Notes: generated from the letters alone by a model not told the origin. Positions 23,001-34,094 are shown, counted from the first letter of the stretch. The stretch is DNA of 64,000 nt from Diphasiastrum complanatum (GCA_029204225.1 CM055106.1:12699193-12763192), one strand, 5' to 3'. Translations and numbers: made by a program.

Positions 23001-23960
23001 CGATCTGATCTAGGGTCAAAAAATATCTTTTTGACAAGGATGAAATTGGGTCGCATTTTCACTATTAGGTCGAATTTTTACCATTGGGTCGGATTTTCAC
23101 CATTGGGTCAGATTTTTATCATTGAGTCAGATTGTTTGACAAGTTTGACCAGGGTCAAAAAAGTCAGACCTGATTCGATGTGATATTTGATCATGTGAGC
23201 GTTTTGGTTGTAGACTCTCGGCCGCGCTCTGAGCATCGTCCTGATAGGACTTGCCCAAGTAGATTAAATTCTTCACATGAGATCAACATGTTCACTTAAA
23301 AGACGCTCATGAAGCAATAATTATCAAACACGTTATCGTTATCACAAATTATAGTATTGGATTTTATACACTGGGTCGAAAAGTAACGTAGTATCAAAAA
23401 ATATACAAAGGGTCAGAAATTTATACTGGGGTGAAAATATGTACAGGGTCGGATTTATCAGACTCGATCTGACCCGATCTAGGGTCGAACATACTTAAAT
23501 AATTTTCGTCTCGATCTGATCCGATCCATAATCAAATTTTTGACAAGGATTTATACAATTGGTCAGATTTTTGCCATTGGGTCGGGTTTTTACTATGGGT
23601 CAGATTTTTGACATTGAGTCAGATTTTTACCATTGGGTTGGAAACATGCTTTGGATCGAATTTTTGACAAGGATGACCAGGGTCGAAAAAGTCAAACCCA
23701 ATTCGATCCGACCCAATCCAAGGTGGAAATCTTCTCTTTGATAAGAGTTAAAATGAGTTGGCATTTTTCAAGAGACTCGAATTTTTTGAACAACTCGAAC
23801 TTTTAGAAACGACTCAAATTTTTGGAATGACTCAAATTTTTCTTGGACTCGAATTTTTTCAATGGATCAAATCTTTCGAAAGAGTCGGATTTTTTCAAAG
23901 ACCCAAGTTTTTGGAAAGACTCGAATTTTTCGAACGACTGGAGCAACTCGAGGACTACAT
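20049..23960. repeat. Long imperfect foldback (inverted repeat) built of GACCC-rich tandem units
   Basis: The left arm (about 20049-21430) and right arm (about 22000-23500) are inverted copies separated by a loop of about 570 bases. For example, the tract with CTACTTGG and CAAGTCCTATCA near 20310 recurs inverted near 23250, and TAGTGTTGCCATTCCTATAA near 21385 recurs inverted near 22020. Each arm also holds about three direct copies of a unit with TATAAAATCCGACCCATTG (near 20180, 20820, 21045; inverted near 22360, 22850, 23365). Runs of a roughly 20-bp word, GACCCAATGGTAAAAATCT, fill the spaces. No transposase frame is seen. The left side starts abruptly in a Copia fragment. The right side decays into a second short repeat at 23760-23960. 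Confidence 0.8.
23760..23960. repeat. Short tandem repeat of about 21 bp (ACTCGAATTTTTC-type)
   Basis: The words ACTCGAATTTTT and GACTCAAATTTTT recur every 20 or so bases between the foldback and the next Copia piece. Phe/Glu-rich frames here are artefacts. Confidence 0.75.
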
Positions 23961-23997
23961 TTCTCATGGCAAGCCTAATCATGTGTGTTTTTTTCCA

Positions 23998-24540
23998 AAA
24001 GAGTTTGTATCGGCTTAAGCAAGTACCAAAGAGCTGGTATGCTAAGCTCAATAGCTTTTTACTTTCCCAAAATTTCATTGTGATTGAACATGATCATTCA
24101 CTTTATTATAGACTTGCTAGAAATTATGTTACTATCCTTCTAATCCATGAGGATGATATCATTTTAAGTGGAGCCAACAATCAAGATGTAGATGGCATCA
24201 AGATAGCACTCAAGAAGGAATTTGATGTACATGATCTTGGTCATTTGCACTACATCTTAGGAATAGAAGTAATTAGGACTTCTCAAAATTCTTTCATTTG
24301 TCAAGAGAATTATGCTAATTCTATTCTTAGAAGTCATATGGAAATTGCAAAATCTATTGATACACCTATGGAATCAATTGTAAAGCTCATTATAAGAGGT
24401 AATGAAAGACCCTTTGAGGAAATTACTCTCTATAGGAAGCTAGTTGGTTCACTCATATATCTAACCATCGCAAGACCTGATCTAACCTATTGTGTTGGTA
24501 GATTAAGTCATGATCATATGGTTGCCATTAAAAAAGTCGT
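23998..24540 (+). mobile_element. Copia retrotransposon fragment, RT C-terminal half (family E)
   Basis: The plus strand reads SLYRLKQVPKSWYAKLNSFL, then TILLIHEDDIILSGANNQDV (the catalytic YVDD box changed to HEDD), then LHYILGIEVIRTSQNSFICQ and SLIYLTIARPDLTYCVGRLS. This is the order of a Copia RT ending just before RNase H. It starts abruptly after SLY and fades after GRLS, so RNase H and both LTRs are absent. The YV to HE change in the catalytic box would itself disable the enzyme. Confidence 0.85.
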
Positions 24541-24810
24541 GTCTACTTATTTCTATGACAGACTGTTGTATGTTGGTTTTTGTAATGAACCGCATTTTGC
24601 GATGTGATTATCACATCTTGCACATCATGAAAAAAACATTTGTGGTAGGATATGAAACATTTGTTCTATATGAGAGAACCGTAGAACATAATGCTTCAAA
24701 AAGTGCATGTTGCAAGAGAGCTTGCTTAACTGTTATAGACTATTGTAATTTTCATAACACGTGGCATATAATCTAATTAAGAGACATTATTCTTAAACTA
24801 GATATTTTCT

Positions 24811-24948
24811 TTAAAAAAAAGATGTTGTGGTTGATTGGTAAAAGTTGGGTCGAGGTTAGTCCTTGTTTAACTCTATAAACTGCTTTTAAGTTTCGACCCT
24901 TATGGGTTACACTCTTATGGTGACCTTTTAGTTTTTTGTTAAAAAAAA
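24811..24948 (+). mobile_element. Possible tRNA-derived SINE-like insertion
   Basis: TGGTTGATTGG (about 24828) fits a pol III A-box and AGTTTCGACCC (about 24889) approaches a B-box. The 118-base segment is flanked by TTAAAAAAAA on both sides (24811-24820 and 24939-24948). The flanking word is low-complexity, so the target duplication may be chance. Confidence 0.35.
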
Positions 24949-25367
24949 CTACATGATGACATGTTGTTAGTTATATCTTACAACATCTTGAAGATGTTTG
25001 CAATTGGATATTGTACTTGTTATATATAAACTTACGTGTCACATGCTCACTGGGACACTTGGTCCAATGGATGAGTGACACATATTAGCCTACTGACTTG
25101 CCTATGTGTCAGGGTACTGCCAAGTGGCAAGTGTTGACAGTGCATGGAGTTGGCCATGTGCGTGATTTAGGAAGGGTCAGGGTTAAGGGGTGCTTGAGGA
25201 TTTTGGATAAGTGAGCCTAGAGAGAGGCATTCCTCATCATAATCTATGCAGCAAAGGCTGGGAGGAGATAAAGCAGCCAACTTCATCTTGTGTTAGAAGT
25301 AATTTGATGCTTGTATGTGCAGGAAATTAGCAAGGTTTGAAGAGAAGATCAGAGAGGGAGTCTAACA
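24949..25367 (+). mobile_element. Probable 5' LTR (right part) of Copia family A
   Basis: The end is inferred from CTAACA at 25362-25367, followed by TT and then TGGTATCAGAAC at 25370, a one-base variant of the Copia primer-binding site for initiator-Met tRNA. TATATAAAC near 25021 could be the LTR TATA box. The LTR left edge cannot be fixed without a second copy. Confidence 0.45.
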
Positions 25368-25369
25368 TT

Positions 25370-25381
25370 TGGTATCAGAAC
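25370..25381 (+). promoter_or_regulatory. Primer-binding site of Copia family A
   Basis: TGGTATCAGAAC is complementary, bar one base, to the 3' end of plant initiator-Met tRNA. The gag start of the same element lies about 500 bases downstream. Confidence 0.65.
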
Positions 25382-25865
25382 GAAGATTTGCAAGTTTTGG
25401 AAGCTTGGGACAAAAAAAACAAAAACGTTTTAGAGAGATACCATTGGGAGTGGTGTACGCTTTGGAGCTGGTGTGGGCAAGCAAATACACAATTTTCTTT
25501 CTTTCATTAGACTTTCTTTTCATCCTATGTGGCATTTCTTATAGGGTTTTCTTCTAATTAGAAACTCCTCTAATGAATGTGAATGATTCAATTTGTGTAC
25601 TTTTGTGAAAACTCTAAAATTGATTGGATATCTTGTATTTGAAGTTGTTGGACTTTTCAAGATTTTGTTTCAATCTTAAAGAGTGCAAAAGTTCAGTCGA
25701 TTAAGTGTCATCGGTTCTATGTGTCAGATTTGCTAGTTTGTGTGCAAGCCTAGAGATTTTAGAGGTTCCATATCTTTGTGATTTCTTCTTGAATTCTTTT
25801 TTAATTTTCAAGAGAGTGCTCAGTCCATTGGAACAGGTTGAAAGAGAAGATCAAATCATTGCAAC

Positions 25866-26999
25866 ATGACTACAAATGGAGGCTTCATGTTGGAGAGCAA
25901 TGATAGGCCTGCAATGATAGGTTTACCTCAAGCAACTATTCAACTTGGAAGGTGAGAATGGAGTCTCTCCTTGAGATAAATGAGTTGATGGATATTGTTT
26001 TAGGTGTGGAGGAAAGACCTTTGGCACCTCAAAAACAATTGAGGTATGATAGGAGGGCAAAGAAAGCTCTTTATGCTATAAAGATGAATGTGACTAATGA
26101 ATTTCTCAAAGAAGTTGTTAAGTGCACTACATCTAGTGAGACTTGGGAATTTTTTAAGAAGGTTTATGAGTCCAAGTATACATCAAGGGTCCTAACCCTT
26201 AGGAGGCAAATCTTTCAAAGATTACAAAAGAAGGATGAAAGTGCTCATGCTTTTGTTTTGAGGTTTAAAGCATTTATCATGTATTGATGAAAGCATTAAG
26301 GAGATAGAACTTGTTCAAGTAGTTCTTAATGGCTTGTTGGATGATCATGCTAATCTTGTTCAAAGTTTTACTATTCAAAAGACATTGCCAAGTATGGAGG
26401 ACTTGCAAGAAATCTTGGTGAATAAGGAGTTTAGAATTCTATCAAGAGAAGGATCTACTTCCGCATCTCAAGTTGGAGAGGAGGCTATGTTCTCAAAGGG
26501 CAAGAGCAAAAGCAAGTGGTCTAAAGGGAAAGATCAAGGTGAGCCTTCTACTTTTGTTGGCAAGTGGAAAGATAGAGCTAAGCTAAAATGTTTCTATTGT
26601 GGAGTCAAAGGACATTTTTCTAGTGAGTGTTTCAGGAAAAAGAGAGATCAAGGTGATAAGCAAGGAAATCTAACTCTTGATGAAGATGGTGTTGGTGATC
26701 AAAACTCAAATGTTGATGCTTTTGTGATGTCTTGATTTCTAATGATAGAGATATTGATCCTTGGTGGATTGATAGTGGAGCAATCTCACACATGACCTTT
26801 CACAACGAGTATTTTTCATCTTTGTTGGCATATGAAGGTCACAAGAGGGTGATCTACATGGTGAGTGTGCAATCAAAGGGATTGGCACAATTCATATTTC
26901 TCTCTCTACAAATAGGAATGTTCATTTGATGGATGTTTTGTTCATTCCATCTATTACTAAGAACCTTCTTAGTGTGAGTCAAATGCTAAATAAGGGTAT
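25866..26999 (+). pseudogene. Copia family A gag-protease remnant
   Basis: The plus strand starts at an ATG (25866) and reads through gag: KVRMESLLEINELMDIVLGV-type N-terminus, then SRVLTLRRQIFQRLQKKDES. After a stop and frame change it continues NLVQSFTIQKTLPSMEDLQE. The zinc knuckle CFYCGVKGHFSSEC keeps the CCHC ligands. The protease site reads WWIDSGAISHMTF (normal DSGA). The copy breaks off at LSVSQMLNKGI (26999), where a different element's LTR begins, so integrase, RT and RNase H are missing here. The same family occurs on the minus strand at 43645-45740. Confidence 0.88.
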
Positions 27000-27003
27000 T
27001 AAG

Positions 27004-27218
27004 TGTGGAGCCTCATGATCCCACATTATCCAAAGTTATTGTTTTATATTGTAAAAATTTTCAATTTTTATACATGTAACGAGCACTTCGGCGTCGAGCA
27101 CTTCGACTTCGGCCTTCACCTTTGACCTTCGCTTCGCCTTTGACCTTTTCGGTTTCGAGATTTATGTAAAGGCCTATTTGCATCTTGTAAATTCACTTTT
27201 AGATTAGAATTCACAACA
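27004..27218 (+). mobile_element. 5' LTR of a gypsy-like element
   Basis: It starts TGTGGAGCCTCATGATCCCAC immediately after the truncated Copia A. A closely similar start recurs at 34786, preceded there by a purine tract, which marks both as LTR starts. The right end at 27218 (CACAACA) is a guess. Inside are short repeated GAGCACTTCG words. No clear primer-binding site was identified after it. Confidence 0.5.
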
Positions 27219-27289
27219 TTTTGTGTGACGTTCTATAGTTAGAATTTTGCCAGGTCTTCTATGAAAGCAGGCTAGGATTTGGTACAGTC

Positions 27290-28304
27290 AATTAGTATCA
27301 GAAACAATTAATACTTGGAACGCTTTAAAAGCAACATTCCTTAAGCAGTTTAGGGAGATAGGATACTCGACTAGATTGTTAGTATGGCCTAATTCTGTTG
27401 AGAAAAAGTCGAAGGAATCACTTAGAAAGTATACTCGTAGAGTTAAGAATTTAATAGAAAAATTAGGAGCCCAGTATCTGGTTCCTATGCAAAACGAATG
27501 GTTCTTGGGCGGCTTGCCTAAGAAAATGGATCATTATTGTCGACAGGGATTGATGGCCTCTTTGGAAGATGTCATTGCCTCTACTTAAAATTACGAAACT
27601 TCTCGAATTTCTTGTAAACGGAGGAATGAGAGAAAAAGTAGCAAAAAGTATAAATCAAAATGTACAGAAGAATCTAAATCACGTACTGAGTCTAAATCGG
27701 AATCTGATTCAGCAGATGAGGAAGAGTCTTCAAAGTATTCATTTTATTTTTTTTCATTAGAAAAAAAATCTTCTTATATGAAATCCAAGAGTAGGACTTC
27801 AGATAGAAAGAAAAGATGGATCCATTAAGGAAGAGTGTTGAGATATTAGCAAAATAAATGAGTGATTTACAAGTTTAGATGTCTGATGTTAAAGCCAAAT
27901 GGAAAAAAGTGAAGCTTAATGCCAATGTTTGGTGTATCGCTTGTGGGAAGGAAAGTCATTCTAAAACTAATTGTCCTAGTTTACAAACTAACTATTTAGA
28001 GGAGAAATTATTCCTCTGTCCGGTTAATAATCATGAGGAGGTAGCTTATACTGCAACTCCTACTAACCAAAAGAACATTATACCAAAACCACATACTGGT
28101 CAATAGTACACTATTTTGCATAGAGAAGGGACAAGAGATTCCACTCCTCCACCCAGAGTAAGGAGTTTGTGCTACAATTGCGGAGCCCCGGATCACTATT
28201 CGCCTGATTGCCCTGAATCCAGGAGGTTAGTAGGATATGTGCCGCTCTATGCTAACTATAAAGACGAAGGGCATGTCACTGCTAAATGTCCTCAGCCACA
28301 ATAG
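27290..28304 (+). pseudogene. Gypsy-like gag with two zinc-knuckle-type segments, decayed
   Basis: A retrotransposon gag-type capsid segment reads ETINTWNALKATFLKQFREI, then SVEKKSKESLRKYTRRVKNL and WFLGGLPKKMDHYCRQGL. After frame changes, a first Cys/His segment WCIACGKESHSKTNCP (about 27930) and a second CYNCGAPDHYSPDCPES (about 28170) appear. Both fit the CX2CX4HX4C knuckle of nucleocapsid proteins. Stops and frameshifts separate the pieces. The order gag, knuckles, protease matches Ty3/gypsy elements. Confidence 0.7.
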
Positions 28305-29090
28305 TGGCAGTCTAAACCGAGGTTTGTAAACTCACCTAGAGAAGATGAGCTTCGGCCATCTAAACTAACACTGACATGGTAGATCTAGCAATATGTTGTC
28401 ATGCACTGAAGATGCAATAATTGCTATAGCTTTGTCATTTCTCAAACTCATTTCTCGAAGTTCTTTACCAAGAGCAGTTATTGGATTTTCCTCTATCGGT
28501 TCTACCCATTGCCAAAGACCTTCGCCCTTCAATATGAGTGTGGTCTTTAATTTCCAGATTAAATAATTTGACCATCTGTATCCAAGATCATAGTGATCTT
28601 AAACTGAATATTGCTGATCGACGACATCTTCTAATCTTCTAAATAAATTCCAGATGCAACTGTTGATGGATGTATGAAGGATGCTAAGAGATAAAGTAAC
28701 TCCTAGAAGTAGTAATGATTCTTCAACTCTTAAAGATTAAAAGAAAACTAAGAAGACGAAATCTGCGAAAAACGCGACAAAAAAAGTGAAACTCGTTGAA
28801 CGGCCAGTAGAAATTTCTAATAGTAAAGAATTAGACCTTGATAGGCCTAGTGAAAAATATTATGATGTTGATATTAGTTCGGAAGCTAAAAAGCTTTTAG
28901 ACGAAGAAACCAGAAAAGTTAAGTAACATTCTCAGATCCAGTTATAAGTAGCGAGATACTTGGAGATCTATCGCCACTTAGAACTTGTCCATATGATAGC
29001 TTTTAAACAATTATTAGAGGATAATCAGAATTATAAGAAATAATTTAAGCAATTTTTGCAAAGAAAAAAAAAAAAGCGAAGTTACCGATA
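28305..29090 (+). other. Gypsy-like element interior, no clear domain
   Basis: This links the knuckles to the protease. It is Lys- and Asp-rich in some plus-strand frames and full of stops. It was presumably the gag-pol junction, now decayed. Confidence 0.4.
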
Positions 29091-29430
29091 GTCAATGTAG
29101 GACTAGTTAACTACGTTGATAAAGGTCAACCTAAGATTCAGGTAGTAATCAATGGCTGCATTTTAGATAGTGTGCCCATAGATTCCAGATCTAGTGTAAA
29201 TATAATGACTGAAGAAACAGCATACGAGTTAGGCATTCACAATAGAATAGCACCCACATTAAGACATTTAAGGTTAGCTGATGCAACTAGAAGAATCCCA
29301 ATAGGAGAATTTTCCCAAGTTATAGTCTACATTGGAGACCATAAGTTCCTAATATATTTTATTATATTAAGGACTACAAGAGAATCGTCATATAAAGTAT
29401 TATTAGGATGACCATGGCTCTACCAAGCCG
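29090..29430 (+). pseudogene. Retropepsin-like domain 1 of the gypsy-like element
   Basis: The plus strand reads VPIDSRSSVNIMTEETAYEL, LRHLRLADATRRIPIGEFSQ, then SSYKVLLG and, after a TGA, PWLY. This is the clan AA aspartic protease outline of gypsy elements: catalytic Asp, the hydrophobic flap region, and a final LLG-RPWL. The usual DSG(S/A) triad is DSR here, which would be expected to damage activity. It is followed within about 270 bases by a second, similar domain. Confidence 0.7.
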
Positions 29431-29469
29431 ATGTTATAATCCACTGGAAGAAGAAGGAGATTACCTGTA

Positions 29470-29920
29470 GAGATCAGATGGAGACACTGATGGGGAAAAG
29501 TCATAAAAGAATTATGGTATCTTGGGAAAAGGATAAGTATGAAGGTGGAACACCTACATCATCCTCGAGCTATACTTCAGAGGATGAAGAAGTTCAGTCC
29601 ATAAGGATCGAGGAAGGGGAGAGATTTGTCACATTAAGTATACCTGCATATATTGATAAAGTAGAATATGTAGATAGAGGATATTGTGGAGTCCCAAAGA
29701 GTAGTGCTATTATAGGAGATCATACTATTGATAGAATACTAATAGACTCAGAATCCAATATCAACTTAATAACAGAGACAATGGTTAAGGAATTAGACTA
29801 GAGAAACAGATACAGCCTATTATTTACCATGAAATTCATTTAGCTGACGCATCCAAATGCATACAATAGGAGAGCTATAGGGTATTAGTGTAGACAGAGA
29901 CATTTGTTATGAATTTCTAT
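29470..29920 (+). pseudogene. Linker and retropepsin-like domain 2 of the gypsy-like element, cut by Copia C
   Basis: After a charged linker (METLMGKSHKRIMVSWEKDK, then an acidic Ser-rich tract) the frame reads IIGDHTIDRILIDSESNINL and ITETMVKELD. Past a stop, another frame gives IHLADASKCI and TETFVMNFY. These parallel domain 1 in order: Asp-Ser loop, LADA phrase, then the C-terminal strand. The active-site triplet is DSE. Similarity stops at about 29920, where Copia C gag begins, so the domain was interrupted before its LLG end. Confidence 0.6.
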
Positions 29921-30136
29921 ATGACTTCAATGGGTGTCTTTCTATTAGAAGCAAGTGAAAGATTGTCAACCTCCAATTACTCAATTTGGAAGGTTAGGAT
30001 GGAACTTGTCTTAATTCTACAAGATGTGATGGATATTGTACTTGGAATTGAAGAAGAACCACAAATTCCTCAAGAAATTCCAAAGTACAAAAAGAGAGCT
30101 AGGATGGCTCTGCATTATATTAAAATGAATGTCTAG
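29921..30136 (+). pseudogene. Copia C gag N-terminus
   Basis: The frame from the ATG at 29921 reads MTSMGVFLLEASERLSTSNY and SIWKVRMELVLILQDVMDIV, which parallels the family A gag start. It stops after HYIKMNV. The central gag (about 180 codons in comparison with family A) is deleted before the knuckle region at 30270. Confidence 0.85.
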
Positions 30137-30235
30137 CCCTCTTTACCAAAGACAAGCACAAGTCAAGAACTAAGAATCAACACCAACCTTCTTCAAGCAA
30201 GAACAATCTTATTTCCAAGGAGAAAGGAGAAGAGG

Positions 30236-31879
30236 ATGAGTCCTCTCAAGCTTTCACATCCAAGAAGAAGAAGAAAAACATCTAAGTGTTTCTTTTGTGG
30301 CAAGAAGGGGCATTATGCCACCAATTGCTTCAAGAAGAAGAGTCAATTCAAGCAAGCCAACATTTCCAATGAAGAGAAGGAATATGCTCATGCAAGTGAT
30401 GGAGAGGGATCCCTTATGGTCTCAAGTTTTTCTTCATCACCTTTCAAGAAGGATGGTTCATGGTACATCGACAGTGGAGCTTCCTCACATATGTGTAGCT
30501 CCAAGCATTCTTTTTCATCCATGACACCTTATGAAGGAGCCAAGAAGTCCATCTACAAAGAAAATGATCATGAGTGTACTATTGAAGGCATAGGGACCAT
30601 TCCCTTAAAGCTTTCATCATCAAAAGTTCTTTCTCTGTCTAAAGTACTTTTCGTTCCTAAGTTAACAAAAAATCTTATTAGTGTTGGGCAATTGTTTGAT
30701 AGTGGACTAGATGTGAATTTCAATGTTGATACATGTACAATCAAGAAGCATGATGAGATCCTTGCATTTGGGTCTAGATATGGTGGAATCTACAAGCTTG
30801 ATCCCAAAGAGTATGCTAAATCTTGTGATGGTGCTTTTGCTTCTCATATTTCTTTGGAGGAACTATGGCATAGAAGGTTGGGGCATCCTAACTATAGTTC
30901 TATGGTGTCCATGGTCAAGAAAGCCAAAGCTATTGGCTTGCCTAATCTTATCTCCAAGAATTTCAAGCCATGCGAGGCTTGTGCCATATCTAAGTCTCAT
31001 AAGAAGCCTTTTTCAAAGTCATCTATCAAGACTACACATCCATTAGAGCTCATACACTCGGATGTGCACTTCTCATCTTCAAAGAGCAAGGGTGGTGCTA
31101 CTTGCTTTGTAACTTTCATTGATGATTTCACAAAATTTATTTGGCTATATCTTCTAGCTTCAAAGTCTATGGTGTTTGACTATTTCCTAAAGTTCAAAGC
31201 TCTAGTTGAAAAGCAATTTTCATACAAAATCAAAATTCTTAGAAGTGATGGAGGTGGTGAGTACACTTCCAATAAATTTCATGATTATTGTGAGCTTGAA
31301 GGCATTAAAAGGGAGTTTTCTTGTGCATATACACCATATCAAAATGGGGTGGCTGAAAGAAAGAATAGACCATTGTGTGAATGTGCCAAAACCATTAGAA
31401 TTGAGGCATCCTTGCCAAAAGAATTTTGGGGTGAGGCCATCAGTTGTTCAAACTATCTTTGCAATCAACTCCCTCATGTTGCACTTGGAGGAAAGTCACC
31501 ATATGAAGCACTTTATTTGAAGAAACCTAAGGTTGATCACCTTAGAGTATTTGGATGCATATGCTGTGTCCATATTCCCTTGGACACAAGAAAGAAGGAT
31601 GATCCTTGTACAAGCAAAGGAGTAATGGTTGGATATTCATCCAACAAGAAAGCCTATCGAATCTACATGCTCTCTACTTCTAAAGTAATTGATAGTAGAG
31701 ATGTAGTTTTTCATGAAGAAGAAAAGTCCAATCTTGGAGGGGCCGAGATCAAGCAGCCTCAAAATCTAACACCTTTTGTTATTGAAGACAATCAACATAT
31801 CGAGGGGTCGATATTTCAATATGAAAGTCCTTGGAATTTCAATCCTAGAAGATCCATGAGGGAGAGATCCAAGCCTTAG
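30236..31879 (+). pseudogene. Copia C gag knuckle, protease and integrase
   Basis: An open frame of 547 codons. The knuckle CFFCGKKGHYATNC is intact. Protease follows with WYIDSGASSHMCSS (intact DSGAS). GAG-pre-integrase ELWHRRLGHPNYSSM and CEACAISKSHKKPF give the zinc-binding H-H-C-C set. The integrase core keeps IHSDVHF (first Asp), LRSDGGGEYTSN (second Asp) and YQNGVAERKNR (Glu). It ends with the conserved HLRVFGCICCVH and KKDDPCTSKGVMVGYSSNKK blocks, then a TAG at 31877 in what should be the linker to RT. The first ATG here is accidental, since this frame is the interior of a polyprotein. Confidence 0.92.
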
Positions 31880-32639
31880 AGGCTCACTTATGATGACAAA
31901 GGAAAACAAGTGGATCTTGATTCCACCTATGCTTATTTTGTTTCTCATGAGGAGCCCAAAGATGTCCAAGAAGCCCTCAATACCAAGGAAGGAGTGGTAT
32001 GAGGCCATGAAGATTGAATATGATGCCTTAATCACCAACCTTACATGGGAGCTAGTGGATCCACCACCTAACATGCACATCATTGGATGCAAGTGGGTGT
32101 TCAAGATCAAGTACAATCATGATGGCTCCATCAACAAGTACAAGGCAAGATTATGTGCTAAAGGCTTTGCACAAATATATGGCCTTGACTATGAAAAAAC
32201 CTTTGCTCCTGTAGCAAAGATGGTGACAATAAGAATCATAATCTCTCTTGCCTTATTTTTTAAGTGGAAATTGTATCAACTTGATGTCTCCAGCGCTTTT
32301 TTGAATGGCTATCTTGAGGAGGAGATGTACATGGAACAACCTCAAGGATTCATCAAGGATAAATCTAAGGTGTGTTTGCTATTTAGAAGTTTTTATGGCT
32401 TGAAGCAAGCACCTAGATCATGGTATTCAAGACTCAACAACTTTCTACTTTCATTAGAATTTGTGCTTAGTGACTATGATCCTTCTATGTACTTAAAGTT
32501 TGATGGTAGTAATATTGTCATTCTTCTAATCTATGTAGATGACATTATTCTTAGTGGAAGTTGTTTGATGCTAGTTCAAGAAACTAAGGATGCATTAGGA
32601 GGAGAATTTAAAATGCAAACATCACATTTTAGGCCTTGA
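31880..32639 (+). pseudogene. Copia C reverse transcriptase
   Basis: Beyond the TAG the integrase frame continues to about 31984, where one extra G shifts it. From there RT reads EWYEAMKIEYDALITNLTWE, CKWVFKIKYNHDGSINKYKA, QLDVSSAFLNGYLEEEMYM, FYGLKQAPRSWYSRLNNFLL and ILLIYVDDIILSG with an intact YVDD. A small deletion near 32620 changes frame again before LGLEIDF. The enzyme would be intact but for these two frame changes. Confidence 0.9.
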
Positions 32640-33483
32640 GATTGATTTTCATGAAGAGTATGATTTTATTTGTCAATCTAGATATGTCTTTTCTATGTTG
32701 AGAAAATTCAATATGCAAAATTGTAAAGGCATAGATACTCCCGTGGAGCAACATGTAAAAGACCCTATTAAAGGTGATGAAAGATCCTTCGAGGACATCA
32801 CACTTTATAGGAGTCTTATAGGCTCCTTAATTTGGCTTACTATCACTAGACCTGATTTGAGCTATTGTGTGCACAAATTGAGTCAATTTATGCAAAATCC
32901 TAAGATCCAACATTGGAAGATGGCCAAGAGAGTTCTAAGATATGTATCTTCTACTCAAGATTATGGTTTATTGTACAAGAATGAAGATCTAACCATTGTT
33001 GGCTATTCGGATTCCGATTTTGCAAGTGATAAGATGGATCGAAAGTCCATTAATCCATATATTATCTTTCTTGGAGGCAATCTTGTGTCTTGGCTTTCAA
33101 AGAAACAAGATACCATATCTCTATCTTCTTGTGAGGCCGAGTACAAAGCACTCACTACAACAACTAAAGAGGTGCTTTGGATCAAGAGGTTAATCATGGA
33201 GCTAAAGTGCATCAAAGAGGATGATCTTCCCTTGATCAAGTGTGACAACATATTGGCCCAAGCTCTTGCAAACAATCCTATTTTTCATGCAAGAAGCAAG
33301 CATATAGAAGTGGCACACCATTTTGTAAGGGAAAAGCTCATTGGAGGTGAAATAAACTTGGAACATGTCGACACATCTTCATGTATTGCTAATCTTCTCA
33401 CAAAGCCACTTTGCAAAAGTGCCTTCTCAAAGCATAGATCTAATCTTGGTCTTATCTCAAGATCGATGCTTGATCCACATTAG
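32640..33483 (+). pseudogene. Copia C RT end and RNase H
   Basis: The frame reads DTPVEQHVKDP, SLIWLTITRPDLSYCVHKLS, then RNase H: VGYSDSDFASDKMDRKS, SLSSCEAEYKALTTTTKEVL, IKCDNILAQALANNPIFHAR and SKHIEVAHHFVREKL. The Asp, Glu and Asp of the catalytic set are visible (SDSDFA, CEAEY, KCDN). It ends at a TAG at 33481-33483, just before the purine tract. Confidence 0.92.
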
Positions 33484-33501
33484 ATACTTTTTTAGGAGGA
33501 G

Positions 33502-34094
33502 CGTTGAAATATTGGAAAAATCTATCTAATGTTGTAAGTAGGGGTCCTTAAAATGCCAAAGATGAATTGAGCTCTTTTGGCTTAGTAAAGACCCATGTAG
33601 GCAGAAGTAGAAACTCAAGCTACCATAGGAATTGCCATTTGTACTTTGCATGCCACATTTAATGCATGAAAATACTAGGTGGCACAATTAGACATATTGA
33701 GGTGGCTTGAATAAGTCTAGATAGCTTGAGAGGTGGATTCATAACTCCAATTCAACTCAAAGTAGGAAGAGAGTCCATGGATCTATATGTATGTGATGTA
33801 CTCTCATTGAGAAGATGATGAAATTTGTGTATAATGCAAATTTCGAGACTAAGCTCTTTGTGCCCTCTCTCTCTACTCGAGTTTGTACTTTCATATTCTC
33901 TGTCTTCCCGAGTTGAGTCATTTATTGTACTTAGTTTCATGTTTTGTTGACAGATCTTGCTTGTAACACAATAATATTTCTTGTATGATTAGCTTTCCTA
34001 TTGTCAATCAATGCTAGTTTGACCTTTATGGTATTATTGGGCTTAGGAGATCAAAAGTACATGTGTAGGGCATCCCACACGTGTGAATTCAACA
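33502..34094 (+). mobile_element. 3' LTR of Copia C
   Basis: It begins at GTTGAAATATTGGAAAAATC (an original TG now reads CG) directly after the purine tract and ends TTCAACA at 34094, about 593 bp. Beyond it an unrelated open frame resumes. With no 5' partner, the limits rest on the TG...CA rule and the flanking frames. Confidence 0.65.

Larger units (their letters stand above)
29921..34094 (+). mobile_element. Copia family C element, nearly full length but without 5' LTR
   Basis: The order is gag start (29921), zinc knuckle, protease, integrase, RT, RNase H, purine tract (AGGAGGAG, about 33494-33501) and one LTR (33502-34094). No LTR precedes gag. It sits between two parts of a gypsy-like element, both of whose frames run up to the junctions, so it looks nested. 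The missing 5' LTR argues for later deletion or recombination at the left junction rather than simple insertion. Confidence 0.88.

Noticed and set aside
20006-23741. Frames of 60-90 codons within the foldback
   Set aside because: They are translations of GACCC-rich tandem units, mirrored in both arms. No transposase motif is seen.
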